The notes beneath the pieces are model-generated. The model had not been told where the DNA came from. It ran no database searches and was given only the letters and a program-made list of their open reading frames with translations. From positions 930,001 through 994,000 of the forward strand of contig NZ_RBXB01000002.1 in assembly GCF_003634775.1 (NCBI RefSeq): DNA of 64,000 nt, written 5' to 3'. Of this stretch, positions 63,497-64,000 are shown piece after piece. Made by a program: the position numbers and the translations under genes. This stretch comes from Chryseobacterium defluvii. Its GTDB lineage: Bacteria; Bacteroidota; Bacteroidia; Flavobacteriales; Weeksellaceae. Numbering within the stretch: the first letter of the stretch is position 1; every line of letters begins with the position of its first letter.

Positions 63497-64000
63497 TATC
63501 CAAGAATAGTTACTCCTTTCTGAAGCATTTCATAGATGGCGTCTCTTCCGTTATCCGGCTTTACATTCACTGCTCTTGTTCCGTTAAAATGAAGGCAGGT
63601 GATATATCCGTTAGCAACCGCGTCGAGACACGTGAATTTTACGCAATAGTCTAAGGCCAGACCTACGATTTCCAGTAACTGGATGTCGTGATATTTTAAG
63701 AAGTCATCAAGACCGGTTTTCATAAAATGATTATTGTCCTGAAAGCCGCTGTAGCTGTCTATTTCTGGGTTTTTGCCTTTTTGAACGATATGGGTTACCT
63801 TATCCTTGTTCAGGTCTTTATGAAATTCCGCACCGAAGGTTCCCTGTACACAATGATCCGGCCACATAAACTGTGGAACACTATTCAGGATAATACTTTC
63901 TCCTACTTTTCTTCCATTGTTGCTGGCAAAGCTTTTATGATTTTCAGGATGCCAATCCTGGGTCAAAACAATCTGATCATATTCATTTTCTTCCATCAGA
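63496..64000 (-). CDS. pncA: Nicotinamidase (isochorismatase family), 5' end outside the window
   Basis: The C-terminal 168 residues or so of a PncA-type amidohydrolase, which converts nicotinamide to nicotinate for NAD salvage. Visible features are the metal-binding LTQDWHPENHKSFASNN (Asp and two His), FMWPDHCVQGTFGAEF, the catalytic Lys in QKGKNPEIDSYSGF, and the nucleophile Cys in VGLALDYCVKFTCLDA. The frame is open to the window edge, and the first 30-odd residues with the catalytic Asp of the VDVQNDF-type motif are missing. An internal Met at 63996 is not the true start. Confidence 0.93.
   Translation of the reverse strand, partial: LMEENEYDQIVLTQDWHPENHKSFASNNGRKVGESIILNSVPQFMWPDHCVQGTFGAEFHKDLNKDKVTHIVQKGKNPEIDSYSGFQDNNHFMKTGLDDFLKYHDIQLLEIVGLALDYCVKFTCLDAVANGYITCLHFNGTRAVNVKPDNGRDAIYEMLQKGVTILG

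Noticed and set aside
1..64000. CRISPR arrays, insertion sequences, prophage or replication origin
   Set aside because: I found no regularly spaced identical repeats, transposase or integrase genes, phage structural cluster or dnaA-type boxes. The only periodic repeats are the three operator-like sites near 52.9 kb.

Overview
The window reads as a stretch of chromosome from a Chryseobacterium-like member of the Flavobacteriia (Bacteroidota, Weeksellaceae). Four lines of evidence support this. Several secreted proteins end in a type IX secretion (T9SS) sorting domain with a YPNP motif (23.5, 31.1, 46.2 and 52.6 kb). Promoters carry the Bacteroidota -7 box TAnnTTTG. Shine-Dalgarno sequences are mostly absent. 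Gene forms are typical of the phylum: bifunctional hisB, fused hisIE, DUF6443/RHS proteins and DUF4230. I see no insertion sequence, prophage, CRISPR array or rRNA. There is one tRNA (Ala, GGC). The genus is inferred, not proven.

Layout. 0-6.4 kb: a GbsR/MarR-type regulator with a tripartite RND efflux pump, closed by a terminator. 6.5-9.6 kb: a GNAT/MarR pair, a small surface-type lipoprotein, tRNA-Ala, an uncharacterised basic protein and an NlpC/P60 lipoprotein. 9.7-14.6 kb: dapD, then a glycan cassette (GT87-like, GT2, polysaccharide deacetylase, GT4). 14.6-21.85 kb: the complete histidine operon hisGDCBHAF(IE), preceded by a histidine-rich leader peptide and a terminator/antiterminator. 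21.9-30.8 kb: a tightly packed four-gene operon of a T9SS-sorted repeat protein, two RHS-type giants and a very AT-rich small gene. The second giant ends in a lysine-rich tip, so the last gene is a candidate immunity gene. 30.9-39.0 kb (minus strand): a secreted M28 peptidase, rplT, rpmI, a bulb-lectin lipoprotein, an alpha/beta hydrolase, infC, thrS and a helical protein.

39.1-43.7 kb: leuA (short form), leuC, leuD, leuB. 43.9-45.8 kb (minus): a small hydrophilic protein, DUF4230, a thioredoxin-like protein and a MazG-like pyrophosphohydrolase. 46-50.8 kb (minus): a large secreted metalloprotease, DinB and acyl-CoA dehydrogenase. 50.9-57.7 kb: secreted endonuclease I, a SatD/DUF3307 pair behind three evenly spaced operator-like sites, purC, purF and a glycerophosphodiesterase. 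57.8-61.5 kb (minus): three tandem outer-membrane beta-barrel paralogues sharing an upstream 16-bp element, then aroB. 61.5-64 kb: an RluB-type pseudouridine synthase, a membrane protein and a nicotinamidase cut by the window end.

Most of the window is housekeeping and biosynthesis. The parts most worth following up are the RHS operon with its AT-rich tip and partner gene, the SatD/DUF3307 pair with its 29-bp-periodic operator array, the his attenuator, the apparent AUA start of infC with the split infC/rpmI-rplT locus, the motif shared by the three porin promoters, and the word-repeat spacers in several intergenic gaps.
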